A stretch of 64,000 nt of DNA from Secundilactobacillus silagei JCM 19001. GTDB lineage: Bacteria > Bacillota > Bacilli > Lactobacillales > Lactobacillaceae. The first letter of the stretch is position 1; each line of letters starts with the position of its first letter. The notes under the pieces were generated by a model, which did no database searches, was not told the DNA's origin, and was given only the letters and a program-made list of their open reading frames with translations. This document shows, piece by piece, positions 17,718 through 25,755 of this stretch. The stretch covers positions 62,001 through 126,000 of the forward strand of contig NZ_BCMG01000003.1 of assembly GCF_002217945.1 (NCBI RefSeq). The letters run 5' to 3'. The translations under genes and the position numbers were made by a program.

Positions 17718-17762
17718 AAGCAGTCTGCTGATCAAATATGATTGATCAGCAGACTGCTTTTT
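17718..17762 (+). terminator. Terminator of tkt-tal
   Basis: AAGCAGTCTGCTGATCA pairs with TGATCAGCAGACTGCTT (17-bp perfect stem) and is followed by T-rich sequence. Its loop side resembles the terminator at 20602. Confidence 0.92.
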
Positions 17763-18107
17763 GGAGTTATCATTTACACTGTCATTATTTCACTGATAGC
17801 TGTTCTGGACACAATGTTCATTAATTTGTATTAGTTTAGTAATGAGCATACTTCTAATTATCAGTATATTGGTAATCCTGATATGCTGATAATTAGGGCA
17901 TGTGTTATTCTCTGGAAAAATTACACTTTGCTCCCATAAAAATAGAGCTAATACCATTACACTGCGATTCATCTAGATTTATTCCATATTCTGCTTGTGC
18001 CTCCGTTCTAATATGTCTATAATTATTATGCAGTGAGCTAAAGACTATTATGCTTGCTCAATTTATAATATTATTCGATTTATTTCATTCATTAGGAGGA
18101 ATTTACC
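17763..18107 (+). other. Leader region of the glycerate operon
   Basis: 345 bases without a gene. It contains an inverted repeat (17855-17895; TAATTATCAG and CTGATAATTA as outer arms, extendable inward with two mismatches) and a promoter TTGTGC-N17-TATAAT at 17995-18023. The inverted repeat lies 100 bp upstream of the -35 and may bind a regulator. No other structure seen. Confidence 0.55.
17995..18023 (+). promoter_or_regulatory. Promoter of GntP-glycerate kinase operon
   Basis: TTGTGC at 17995-18000, 17-bp spacer, perfect TATAAT at 18018-18023; leader of about 78 nt to the ATG. Confidence 0.65.
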
Positions 18108-19418
18108 ATGCCACAAACAGTTGTTGTAACATGGTGGGCAGCTTTAATTGGATTAGCATTAGCTATTATCCTAATTTTAAAGAAATTAAACCCTGTCTAT
18201 TCATTATTACTTGGCGCCATTTTTGGTTGTCTGATTGGTGGTGCTAATCTACTACAAACCATCAACATTCTCATTGCCGGATCACAAAGTGTGATGGGAA
18301 CTATTTTACGGGTTCTAGCTGCAGGTATGCTAGCTGGTGTTATGATGGAATCCGGTTCCGCAGAAACGATTGCTCGAGCTATCGTTTCCAAGCTGGGAGA
18401 TCGTTTAGCAATTTTTGCATTAGCACTGGCTACAATGATTATTACTGCAGTGGGTGTCTTCATTCCCGTAGCTGTTTTAATCGTGGCACCAATTGCTTTG
18501 GAAGCCGGCAAAAAAATGCATATTTCTAAGCTGGCTCTCTTAGTTGCGCTTTCAGGAGGCGGTAAAGCTGGTAACATAATTTCGCCAAACCCTAACACTA
18601 TTGCCGCTGCAAAAGGTTTTGGTATTGATCTTAGCCAACTCATGATTGCTGACTTCATTCCAGCCTTATTCGGGCTAGCTATGACCGTTCTTTTAGCAAC
18701 TTTGTTGAAAAATAAGGGCTCAGAAGTATTAGATGAAGACTTAGCCAATTTGGCTGCTGATACGCCAGAAAATAAGAATCTACCAAGTTTAGGTAGTGCA
18801 CTTGTAACCCCGATTGTTGCCATTGTTTTACTATTACTTAATCCAATTGGTTCAATGTTACACATTAAAGTTTTAACAACTCTAAACCTTGATGCTCTAT
18901 ATGTATTACCAATTGCCGCAATTGTTGGTGCCATTGCTATGAAGCAAGGATCCAAGTTACGTGAATATGCAGCTTCAGGAATGTCTCGGATGACCGATGT
19001 TGTCTTAATCCTGATTGGTGCTGGCGCCATTGGTGGCTTAATTACCAACTCGAGCTTGCCAAAGGAAGTTATCGCTTTAATTAAAGTTTCACACCTTTCA
19101 GGTACTTTATTAGCACCAATTTCTGGAATTCTAATGGCAGCTGCCGCAGCTTCTACTTCTACAGGGGTTATCTTGGCAACTGGCTCATTTGGAAAATCAA
19201 TTTTGGGCTTTGGTGTTGCACCAATTGCAGCTGCTGCAATGGTTCACACCGGTGCTATTGTGATTGATCAATTGCCACACGGTAATTATTTCCACGTCAC
19301 TGCTAATGCTATGCGGATGAACATCTCAGAACGTTCTAAAGCAATCGTTTACGAATCCATAGTTGGATTAACAACTGCTATTGTTGCGACAGTAATGTTC
19401 GGTTATATGCATCTATAG
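18108..19418 (+). CDS. GntP-family organic acid permease (probably glycerate)
   Basis: 436 residues with about 12 membrane segments, the GntP/gluconate:H+ symporter family. Family blocks seen: LRVLAAGMLAGVMMESGSAETIARAIV, GGGKAGNIISPNPNTIAAAKGFGID and STSTGVILATGSF. The start is ATG with TAGGAGG upstream. Glycerate kinase follows 12 bp downstream, so the substrate is most likely D-glycerate rather than gluconate, for which a gluconate kinase would be expected. The codons look AT-rich compared with tkt. Confidence 0.88.
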   Translation: MPQTVVVTWWAALIGLALAIILILKKLNPVYSLLLGAIFGCLIGGANLLQTINILIAGSQSVMGTILRVLAAGMLAGVMMESGSAETIARAIVSKLGDRLAIFALALATMIITAVGVFIPVAVLIVAPIALEAGKKMHISKLALLVALSGGGKAGNIISPNPNTIAAAKGFGIDLSQLMIADFIPALFGLAMTVLLATLLKNKGSEVLDEDLANLAADTPENKNLPSLGSALVTPIVAIVLLLLNPIGSMLHIKVLTTLNLDALYVLPIAAIVGAIAMKQGSKLREYAASGMSRMTDVVLILIGAGAIGGLITNSSLPKEVIALIKVSHLSGTLLAPISGILMAAAAASTSTGVILATGSFGKSILGFGVAPIAAAAMVHTGAIVIDQLPHGNYFHVTANAMRMNISERSKAIVYESIVGLTTAIVATVMFGYMHL

Positions 19419-19430
19419 GAGGAAATCAAG

Positions 19431-20576
19431 ATGAAATTTGTGATTGCACCCGATTCTTTCAAGGGTGGCATGACTGCTAAACAAGCAGCCGATGCTATTC
19501 AAACAGGTCTAAACAAAATTTTTCCTGAAGCCATTTTTGAAAAAATTCCTATGGCAGACGGTGGCGAAGGTACCGTCCAATCATTGGTCGATGCAACTAA
19601 TGGTCGTATCATTAGAAAACAAGTCACCGGTCCCTTAGATTCACCTGTACAATCGGAATATGGTATTTTAGGTGACCAAGAAACCGCTGTGATTGAGATG
19701 TCTTCAGCTAGTGGTATTCAATTTGTTAATAACCAAACTCATAATCCGCTGATTACTACAACGTACGGAACTGGCGAATTAATGCTTGATGCCATGAAAC
19801 AAGGCATTAAGCAAATAATCTTGGGAATTGGTGGCAGTGCTACAAACGATGGTGGCGCTGGTATGGCACAAGCATTAGGCGCTAAATTATACGACCAGGA
19901 CGACCATGAATTAGGCTTTGGTGGCGGCGAACTTGGTAAATTAAGCCACATCGATATTTCAACCATCGATTCATCTGTAACCAAGACTAAGATCATTATT
20001 GCCTCAGACGTTACTAATCCACTTGTTGGCTCTGATGGCGCATCTGCTGTTTTTGGTCCACAAAAGGGTGCTACTCCTGAAATGGTTAAAATTCTAGATG
20101 CTAATCTTCAGCATTACGCTGACATTATCAAACGAGACTTGCATCAAGATCTGGCTAATCGTCCAGGTGCTGGTGCCGCTGGCGGACTTGGTACCGGATT
20201 GTTGGCTTTCACCAACTCGGAAATGCAAAAGGGTATTGATATTGTTGTGGAATATTCACACTTAAAACAACGTACCGAAAATGCTGACTTTGTCTTTACA
20301 GGCGAAGGCGGTATCGACTTTCAAACCAAATTTGGGAAAACCCCTTATGGTGTCGCTCAGGCAACTAAATCAGTTGCACCCCACGCACCCGTTATCGTTC
20401 TAGCAGGTAACGTTGGGAAGGGTGTTGATAGTCTATATGACCAAAATGCTATCGATGCTATTTTCCCGATTGTTCCTGGTGTAACCACTCTGGATAAAGC
20501 TATTGCCGACGGTCCCAAGAACTTAGCGGTTCTAGCTGAAAATGTTGGCCGATTAATCAATAGTATTCGTCATTAA
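19431..20576 (+). CDS. glxK: Glycerate kinase (GlxK/GarK family)
   Basis: 381 residues, full family length. Landmarks: MKFVIAPDSFKGGMTAKQAADAI at the N terminus, PMADGGEGT, LGIGGSATNDGGAGMAQALGA, RPGAGAAGGLGTGL and FTGEGGIDFQT. It phosphorylates glycerate for entry into lower glycolysis (2-phosphoglycerate in the characterised enterobacterial members). The start is ATG with TAGGAGG. It is co-transcribed with the GntP permease. A decayed paralogue lies 164 bp downstream. Confidence 0.93.
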   Translation: MKFVIAPDSFKGGMTAKQAADAIQTGLNKIFPEAIFEKIPMADGGEGTVQSLVDATNGRIIRKQVTGPLDSPVQSEYGILGDQETAVIEMSSASGIQFVNNQTHNPLITTTYGTGELMLDAMKQGIKQIILGIGGSATNDGGAGMAQALGAKLYDQDDHELGFGGGELGKLSHIDISTIDSSVTKTKIIIASDVTNPLVGSDGASAVFGPQKGATPEMVKILDANLQHYADIIKRDLHQDLANRPGAGAAGGLGTGLLAFTNSEMQKGIDIVVEYSHLKQRTENADFVFTGEGGIDFQTKFGKTPYGVAQATKSVAPHAPVIVLAGNVGKGVDSLYDQNAIDAIFPIVPGVTTLDKAIADGPKNLAVLAENVGRLINSIRH

Positions 20577-20601
20577 TAATCAAATGTTATAGAGATCAAT
20601 T

Positions 20602-20658
20602 AACTTAAAAATCAGCCTACTAATCAAATATAATTGATTAGTAGGCTGATTTTTAAGT
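20602..20658 (+). terminator. Terminator of the glycerate operon
   Basis: A long perfect stem of about 23 bp (20603-20625 with 20635-20657) ends in TTTTTAAG. The apex CTAATCAAATATAATTGATTAG differs by few bases from that of the terminator at 17718-17762. Confidence 0.9.
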
Positions 20659-20740
20659 TATTATGCTCTTCGCCAATTATTCTGGATGTGGCACTAATAT
20701 TTTTGTTAAACCAGCCATTAGTCTATACCAATATAAGAGA

Positions 20741-21220
20741 ATGAAATTCTTAACTGGCCCGAATTCTTTTACGAATGGTATGACCGCTAAAAAATGGTTA
20801 ATGCCATTCAGTATGACTTAAACAAGCTTTTCCCAGTAGCTGCATTAAAGAAGTCTCCATAATGGTGACGAAAGCGCCATTCAATCACTGGTTAACGTAA
20901 CTGCCAGCACTTCATTCAAAAGTCTGTCATTGATTCTCCTGGCAACACCAGTTTAAACTGAGTACGGTATCCTACAGCCGTCATCGAAGTGGCTTCGGCG
21001 AGTAGCATTCAGTTGGTGATTACCAACCGCGCTAGTCGTTGTTTTAGCCGGTAACGTTGGCGATGGTATTGATAGTCTATACGATAAAACCGCGATCGAC
21101 GCTATTTTTCCCATCGTCCCTAGTGTGACAACACTCACAAAAGCCATTTCTGATGGTCCTAAGAATTTATCTCAACTGGCAGAAAACGTGGATCGGCTGA
21201 TCAGCAATGCCATTGGCTAA
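20741..21220 (+). pseudogene. Remnant of a second glycerate kinase
   Basis: Starts MKFLTGPNSFTNGMTAKK, matching the intact enzyme's MKFVIAPDSFKGGMTAKQ, then breaks by frameshift and stop. In other frames it continues NGDESAIQSLVNVTA (intact: DGGEGTVQSLVDAT) and TEYGIL. About 240 codons of the middle are missing. The last 60 codons are in one frame and clearly homologous: VVLAGNVGDGIDSLYDKTAID ends in LAENVDRLISNAIG and a stop at 21218-21220. Substitutions are spread over the whole remnant, so this is an old paralogue, not a recent copy of the upstream gene. Confidence 0.92.
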
Positions 21221-21641
21221 TACATTCATTAGATTAAAAAATAACACTTTCTTGACTCCCCTTTTCTACTTAGAATTACTTCAGACTGATTCGCTTCCCT
21301 TGGCCCATCGTGATACGCTAAATGAGTAGTATTCTTGAACGGAGGTGAACTTTATTTAACTAATAGCCAAAACTGGCTATGCTTGATAATTGCCTTTAAC
21401 CTAATCAATTAGAAAAACGGTCACGAGTAAGTGAAACCGCTTAAATCGTTGCAAACATATTAGTGATATTTGTCACAATATGCGGATAAAACGGGCAAAA
21501 GCGTCATTATCATGAGTGCTACATTGAATATGAGTAAAACCTGTTAGGCCAATTAAAGTCTAGCTATTATAAATAAGCGTTAGTCGATGCCCTCTTTTCA
21601 GTAAGATATGACATGGACTAATCAACATGGAGGCCTTTCTT
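21221..21641 (+). other. Gene-free region before the NiCoT gene
   Basis: 421 bases. I see a cre-like site (TGAAACCGCTTAAA, 21432-21445, one mismatch to TGWAANCGNTNWCA) and a CRP/FNR-like inverted repeat AGTGA-N6-TCACA (21462-21477). A GGAGGTGAAC near 21342 is followed by only a four-codon frame. No recognisable nickel or cobalamin riboswitch. Confidence 0.4.
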
Positions 21642-22781
21642 TTGGAGTCTAAAGTTCAACATTATCCGTTAAAACCGGATCTGTTCAAATTCGGCAGTTA
21701 CGTCTTGTTTCTGTTCGTTGTTGGTTGGGGATTAGTATTTACCTACCTTAACCGCTACCCATCATTACTAGCAATGGCCTTCTTATCATTTACCTTTGGG
21801 CTGCAGCACGCCTTTGACGTGGATCACATTACGGCCATCGATAACATGACCCGAAAACTGGTTAACGACGGGAAAAACACGCATGGCGTTGGTTTCTTCT
21901 TCTCGTTTGGCCACTCTTTGGTGGTCATCGTCATGGCGCTACTGACCATCTTTTTCGTTGAATGGTCTAAAAACCAGCTACCCAAGTTTCAGGACGTTGG
22001 CGGTGTGCTGGGTACCCTGTTCGCCGGATTCATGCTATTGTTGCTAGGTACGATTAATCTGGTCATCCTAGCGGGCATTTGGAAGTCCTTTAAGTCCATT
22101 AGTAAGGGTGATTTTTCATCCGCTAAAGCGTCAACTGACACCCGGATATTCCGAATCTTTAAACGGGCACTCAACATTATCAACCATAACTGGCAAGTGG
22201 TCTGCGTCGGTATTTTATTTGGACTGGGGTTTGATACAGCCACCCAAATTGCCGTGTTAGCCACATCCGCTGTCGCCACTAGTAAGGGGATTCCGTGGTT
22301 CGCGGTCTTTTCATTCCCGATTCTATTTACTTCCGGCATGTGCTTTATGGATTCCTGTGACGGACTGTTCATGAGTACCGCCTATAGTTGGGTCTTCTCA
22401 TCCCCATTCCGAAAGGTTTACTATAATCTGGCTCTGACTGGGTTGTCAGTTACCGCTGCTTTCTTTGTGGGTATCGTGGACGTGATTCAAGCCATCGGTG
22501 GGTTCCTAAAGTGGCACAATCCCGTGATCAAGTTTGCACAAGCTCTGAACTTTAACATCTTAGGCATTTGCTTAGTGATCCTCTTCGTTATCACCTGGTC
22601 TGCTGCCCTCATCTTTTGGCGCGTCTTCAACCTTAAAGCGAAGGATGAAAAAGTTGTCGCAGCTGAGAAAAAGCAGGAAGACGCCTTTCAACAGGCTAAT
22701 CTGTCAAAGAGTAATATTGAATCGGTTCACGCCAAGAATCTGACCGCTAAGCAACGTCGTGAACAACACAGTATGAATTAA
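21642..22781 (+). CDS. Nickel/cobalt transporter, NiCoT (HoxN/NixA) family
   Basis: 379 residues from TTG at 21642. The GGAGG at 21629-21633 is eight bases upstream; the in-frame ATG at 21627 overlaps this Shine-Dalgarno site and lacks one of its own. About eight membrane helices. The family signature HAFDVDHITAIDN (HX4DH, about 56-62) and FSFGHSLVV are intact, as is FDTATQIAVLA. It imports Ni2+ or Co2+ with high affinity. A charged cytosolic tail follows residue 330. No urease, hydrogenase or cobalamin gene is nearby, so the user enzyme is unknown. Confidence 0.92.
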   Translation: MESKVQHYPLKPDLFKFGSYVLFLFVVGWGLVFTYLNRYPSLLAMAFLSFTFGLQHAFDVDHITAIDNMTRKLVNDGKNTHGVGFFFSFGHSLVVIVMALLTIFFVEWSKNQLPKFQDVGGVLGTLFAGFMLLLLGTINLVILAGIWKSFKSISKGDFSSAKASTDTRIFRIFKRALNIINHNWQVVCVGILFGLGFDTATQIAVLATSAVATSKGIPWFAVFSFPILFTSGMCFMDSCDGLFMSTAYSWVFSSPFRKVYYNLALTGLSVTAAFFVGIVDVIQAIGGFLKWHNPVIKFAQALNFNILGICLVILFVITWSAALIFWRVFNLKAKDEKVVAAEKKQEDAFQQANLSKSNIESVHAKNLTAKQRREQHSMN

Positions 22782-22868
22782 AAATAGAACAATTATTGGC
22801 AAGAATGAACAATTGATGTCACACTGCTGATCTTCTGAACTAATTTTGGGTTAATAGTGCTTAAATTT

Positions 22869-22927
22869 AAATAGTTCAACAGGGTACTTATTAGTTAGTA
22901 GAATAAGTACCCTGTTGAACTATTTTT
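22869..22927 (+). terminator. Terminator of the NiCoT gene
   Basis: Perfect 24-bp stem, 22869-22892 with 22902-22925, nine-base loop, T-rich 3' side. Confidence 0.9.
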
Positions 22928-22960
22928 GTTTAATTTTGAATCAACGAGTAATAAGCATAT

Positions 22961-22979
22961 AATGGTAATTATTATCATT
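22961..22979. promoter_or_regulatory. Fur/Zur-type box
   Basis: AATGGTAATTATTATCATT. The core TGGTAATTATTATCA differs at one position from the Fur 7-1-7 consensus TGATAATNATTATCA and is also compatible with Zur-type sites. It lies 24 bp before the ATG of a metal-binding lipoprotein. Confidence 0.65.
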
Positions 22980-23002
22980 TAACTTAGGAGGTAGCTGAAT
23001 AC

Positions 23003-23908
23003 ATGTTAAAGCGTTATATTCGTCCACTCAGCACTTTACTCACACTCGCACTCATCACAATATTACTCGTGGGCTGCACGTCAAAGACCACCGCAACCCA
23101 CCACTCCCATCAAATCAACGTGGTGGCCTCGCTGGATTTCTACGGTGAGACCGCTAAAGCCGTTTTGGGCGATAAGGGCACGGTCACTTCAATCATTGAT
23201 AAGCCCAGTATGGAACCCCATGAATACGAGCCCACGACTAAGACGGCCAAGCAGGTCAGTGATGCTGACGTGATCGTTTATAACGGTCTCGGCTATGATA
23301 CCTGGATGAACCGCCTATCTGCTGATAATACGGGCACGACTAAGGTTAACGTTGCTCAGGGCATTATGAACCGGCACAACGGTGACAACGAACATATCTG
23401 GTACAACATGCAAACTATGCCAAAATTAGCCAATGAACTCGCTGTCCAATTTGCTAAACGTCAGCCGCAAAATAAGGCTTACTTTAAACGTAATGCTCAG
23501 AAATATATTCGTTCATTAGCCCCCTTAGACCGAAAAATAGCGCAGCTCAGCCGTCATAGTCACCACGCGCGGGTCAATGTTTCTGAACCCGTTTTCGACT
23601 ATTCCTTAGCTGAAATGGGCTATCAGCAAAACAACAACCATTACGCGCAGGCTGTCCAAAATGACACCGACCCTTCGCCCGCAGATATCAAACAGATGCA
23701 GGCCGATATCCGGAATCATAAAATTGCCTTTTTCGTTGTGAACACGCAAGAAATTAATAAAATGACCACCAATTTACTCTCACTAGCAAAGCGGAGCGGT
23801 GTACCAATCGTGCGGGTAACCGAATCACAGCCAGCGCATACCAGCTACAAAGCTTGGATGATGCGTCAATTTGATGAAGTTCAACGGGTGCAAAATCACA
23901 CGCGTTAA
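23003..23908 (+). CDS. Zinc/manganese ABC transporter substrate-binding lipoprotein (orphan)
   Basis: 301 residues of the ZnuA/AdcA/PsaA (cluster A-I) family. The lipobox is LLVGC near residue 25. A short His stretch (THHSH) follows. Likely ligands: His in MEPHEYEP, His in NEHIWYN, and the Glu/Asp of the C-terminal lobe. It binds Zn2+ or Mn2+ outside the membrane for an ABC permease. The ATPase and permease genes are not adjacent; the gene is alone between two terminators, so it must use a distant transporter. A Fur/Zur-type box covers its promoter, in agreement with metal repression. Confidence 0.9.
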   Translation: MLKRYIRPLSTLLTLALITILLVGCTSKTTATHHSHQINVVASLDFYGETAKAVLGDKGTVTSIIDKPSMEPHEYEPTTKTAKQVSDADVIVYNGLGYDTWMNRLSADNTGTTKVNVAQGIMNRHNGDNEHIWYNMQTMPKLANELAVQFAKRQPQNKAYFKRNAQKYIRSLAPLDRKIAQLSRHSHHARVNVSEPVFDYSLAEMGYQQNNNHYAQAVQNDTDPSPADIKQMQADIRNHKIAFFVVNTQEINKMTTNLLSLAKRSGVPIVRVTESQPAHTSYKAWMMRQFDEVQRVQNHTR

Positions 23909-23925
23909 CTTTAAAATACATCACA

Positions 23926-23964
23926 AAAAGCGTGTTGATAGAGAAAATCTATCAACACGCTTTC
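23926..23964. terminator. Bidirectional terminator
   Basis: AAAGCGTGTTGATAG pairs with CTATCAACACGCTTT between the convergent metal lipoprotein and Enzyme I genes. Confidence 0.9.
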
Positions 23965-24001
23965 TACTGTTCAGCAATTCTAAATAATCGTACTTAACTA
24001 T

Positions 24002-25723
24002 CTACTTGAGAAATTGTTTAACCATTTTTTCCGTATCTTCATTAGTCAACGCATGTTTTAGAACATGATTGACCAACTCAGCACACTTTTCAGTATTAAG
24101 TGTCTTCATGGTACTACGAGTCCGTAAAACGGAACTAGAACTCATCGAGTATTCATCAAGACCCATCCCCATCAATAATGGTAGAGCAACTGCATCACCA
24201 GCCATTTCACCACACATAGCGGCAATCTTACCTTCTTGATGAGCAGCGTCGATCACATGTTTAATCAGTTTTAATAAAGCTGGATTATATGGTTGATATA
24301 GATAAGAAACCGACTCGTTTCCTCTATCAGCAGCAAATGAATACTGGATAAGGTCGTTAGTCCCAATACTGAAGAAATCTACTTCTTTGGCAAACGCTTC
24401 AGCAAAAATAGCAGCTGCTGGAATTTCAATCATAATACCCAGCTTAATATCATCACCGATTCCTGGATCATCAACTTGCAGCTTTTTCTTTTCTTCGGTA
24501 AAGATAGCTTTGGCCTTTCTAAATTCATCCAGTGTCGCAATCATTGGAAACATGATTCGTAATTGACCAAATTTAGAAGCTCGAATCAAAGCTCGTAATT
24601 GTGTTCGAAAAATTGATTGCCGATCCAATGAAATCCGAATCGCACGGTAGCCTAAGAATGGATTCATTTCTTCTGGAAGTGGCAAATAATTCAGTGGTTT
24701 ATCACCACCGATATCCATAGTTCTAATGACTACTGGTTTACCATTCATTGCTTCGGTAACCTGCTTATACGCCTCAAATTGATCATCCTCAGTTGGCAAG
24801 CTGCTACTGTCCATATATAGAAATTCAGTTCTAAAAAGTCCGACAGCATCCGAACCCACTTTTACAACATCGTCCATGTCTGCAGGAGTACCAATATTCG
24901 AAGCAATTTCAAATTCTTTACCATCAGCCGATATTGATGGTGCATCGACCAATTTAGCCCATTCTGCTCGTTGTTGCTCAAAGCTTTGGGCTAATTGCTG
25001 GTAATGCTTAGTTTCGGTTTCATTAGGATTGCTGATAGCTTCACCATTCAACCCATCAAGGATCACTACTTCACCATTCTTAATTTTTTGAGTAGCTTCA
25101 CCAGCACCAACTACAGCAGGAATTCCCAAAGTTCTGGACATGATAGCTGAGTGACTTGTTCGACCGCCTAAGTCAGTAATCATTCCCTTAATGAATTTTT
25201 TGTTCATTTGAGAAGTATCGGAAGGTGTTACTTCATGTGCAACAATAATTACTGGACTGTCGATAGCTGCTAAATCAGGCAACTTTTTCCCCAACAAATG
25301 GCTCAGCACGCGCTTAGAAACATCTTTCACATCAGCAGCACGTTCTTGCATATACTGATTATCAGTCATAGCGGCTAAAGTATTGGCAAAATCTGTAGTC
25401 ACTTTAGTTAAGGCCTGCTCCGCATTAACCTTCTTATCGTTAATCTCTTGGTCAATTTGTTTGATCATTTCAGGATCTGATAAAATCGCAATGTGGGCAT
25501 CAAAGATAGCTAAAGTATCTTCATCTAAGCTTCCTTTTGCATTATCCTGGATAGCCTTTAAATCCTCAACTGAAACACTCAAAGCCTGATGTACTCGAGA
25601 AATTTCCGTATCAGTATCTGTAATACTTGTCTTTTTAAAACTCAAATCTGGTGTGACAAGTAAATAGGCTTTAGCAATGCCGATACCATCACTAGCCGCA
25701 ATTCCTTTAACTTTTGTCGACAA
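24002..25723 (-). CDS. ptsI: PTS Enzyme I (phosphoenolpyruvate-protein phosphotransferase)
   Basis: 573 residues, full length. The N-terminal HPr-binding and phospho-His domains include GGRTSHSAIMSR with active His191. The C-terminal PEP-binding barrel has FRTEFLYMD, MFPMIATLDEF, IMIEIPAA, FFSIGTNDLIQY and CGEMAGD. It takes phosphate from PEP and passes it to HPr. The start is TTG with AGAGGT upstream, 32 bp after transketolase. ptsI normally follows ptsH; here it is the last gene of a sugar-specific operon and no ptsH is present. It could be a dedicated second Enzyme I or the only one. Confidence 0.95.
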   Translation of the reverse strand: MSTKVKGIAASDGIGIAKAYLLVTPDLSFKKTSITDTDTEISRVHQALSVSVEDLKAIQDNAKGSLDEDTLAIFDAHIAILSDPEMIKQIDQEINDKKVNAEQALTKVTTDFANTLAAMTDNQYMQERAADVKDVSKRVLSHLLGKKLPDLAAIDSPVIIVAHEVTPSDTSQMNKKFIKGMITDLGGRTSHSAIMSRTLGIPAVVGAGEATQKIKNGEVVILDGLNGEAISNPNETETKHYQQLAQSFEQQRAEWAKLVDAPSISADGKEFEIASNIGTPADMDDVVKVGSDAVGLFRTEFLYMDSSSLPTEDDQFEAYKQVTEAMNGKPVVIRTMDIGGDKPLNYLPLPEEMNPFLGYRAIRISLDRQSIFRTQLRALIRASKFGQLRIMFPMIATLDEFRKAKAIFTEEKKKLQVDDPGIGDDIKLGIMIEIPAAAIFAEAFAKEVDFFSIGTNDLIQYSFAADRGNESVSYLYQPYNPALLKLIKHVIDAAHQEGKIAAMCGEMAGDAVALPLLMGMGLDEYSMSSSSVLRTRSTMKTLNTEKCAELVNHVLKHALTNEDTEKMVKQFLK

Positions 25724-25755
25724 AATAGTTACCTCTATTTCTAAAAATTACTTGA

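Noticed and set aside
18197-19048. 283-codon open frame on the minus strand inside the GntP gene
   Set aside because: It is antisense to a well-recognised membrane protein gene, has no ribosome binding site of note, and its composition (Ile/Ala/Pro runs) mirrors the sense strand.
21221-21641. Cobalamin or NiCo riboswitch before the NiCoT gene
   Set aside because: I could not find the conserved blocks of either class; only weak protein-binding motifs are seen.
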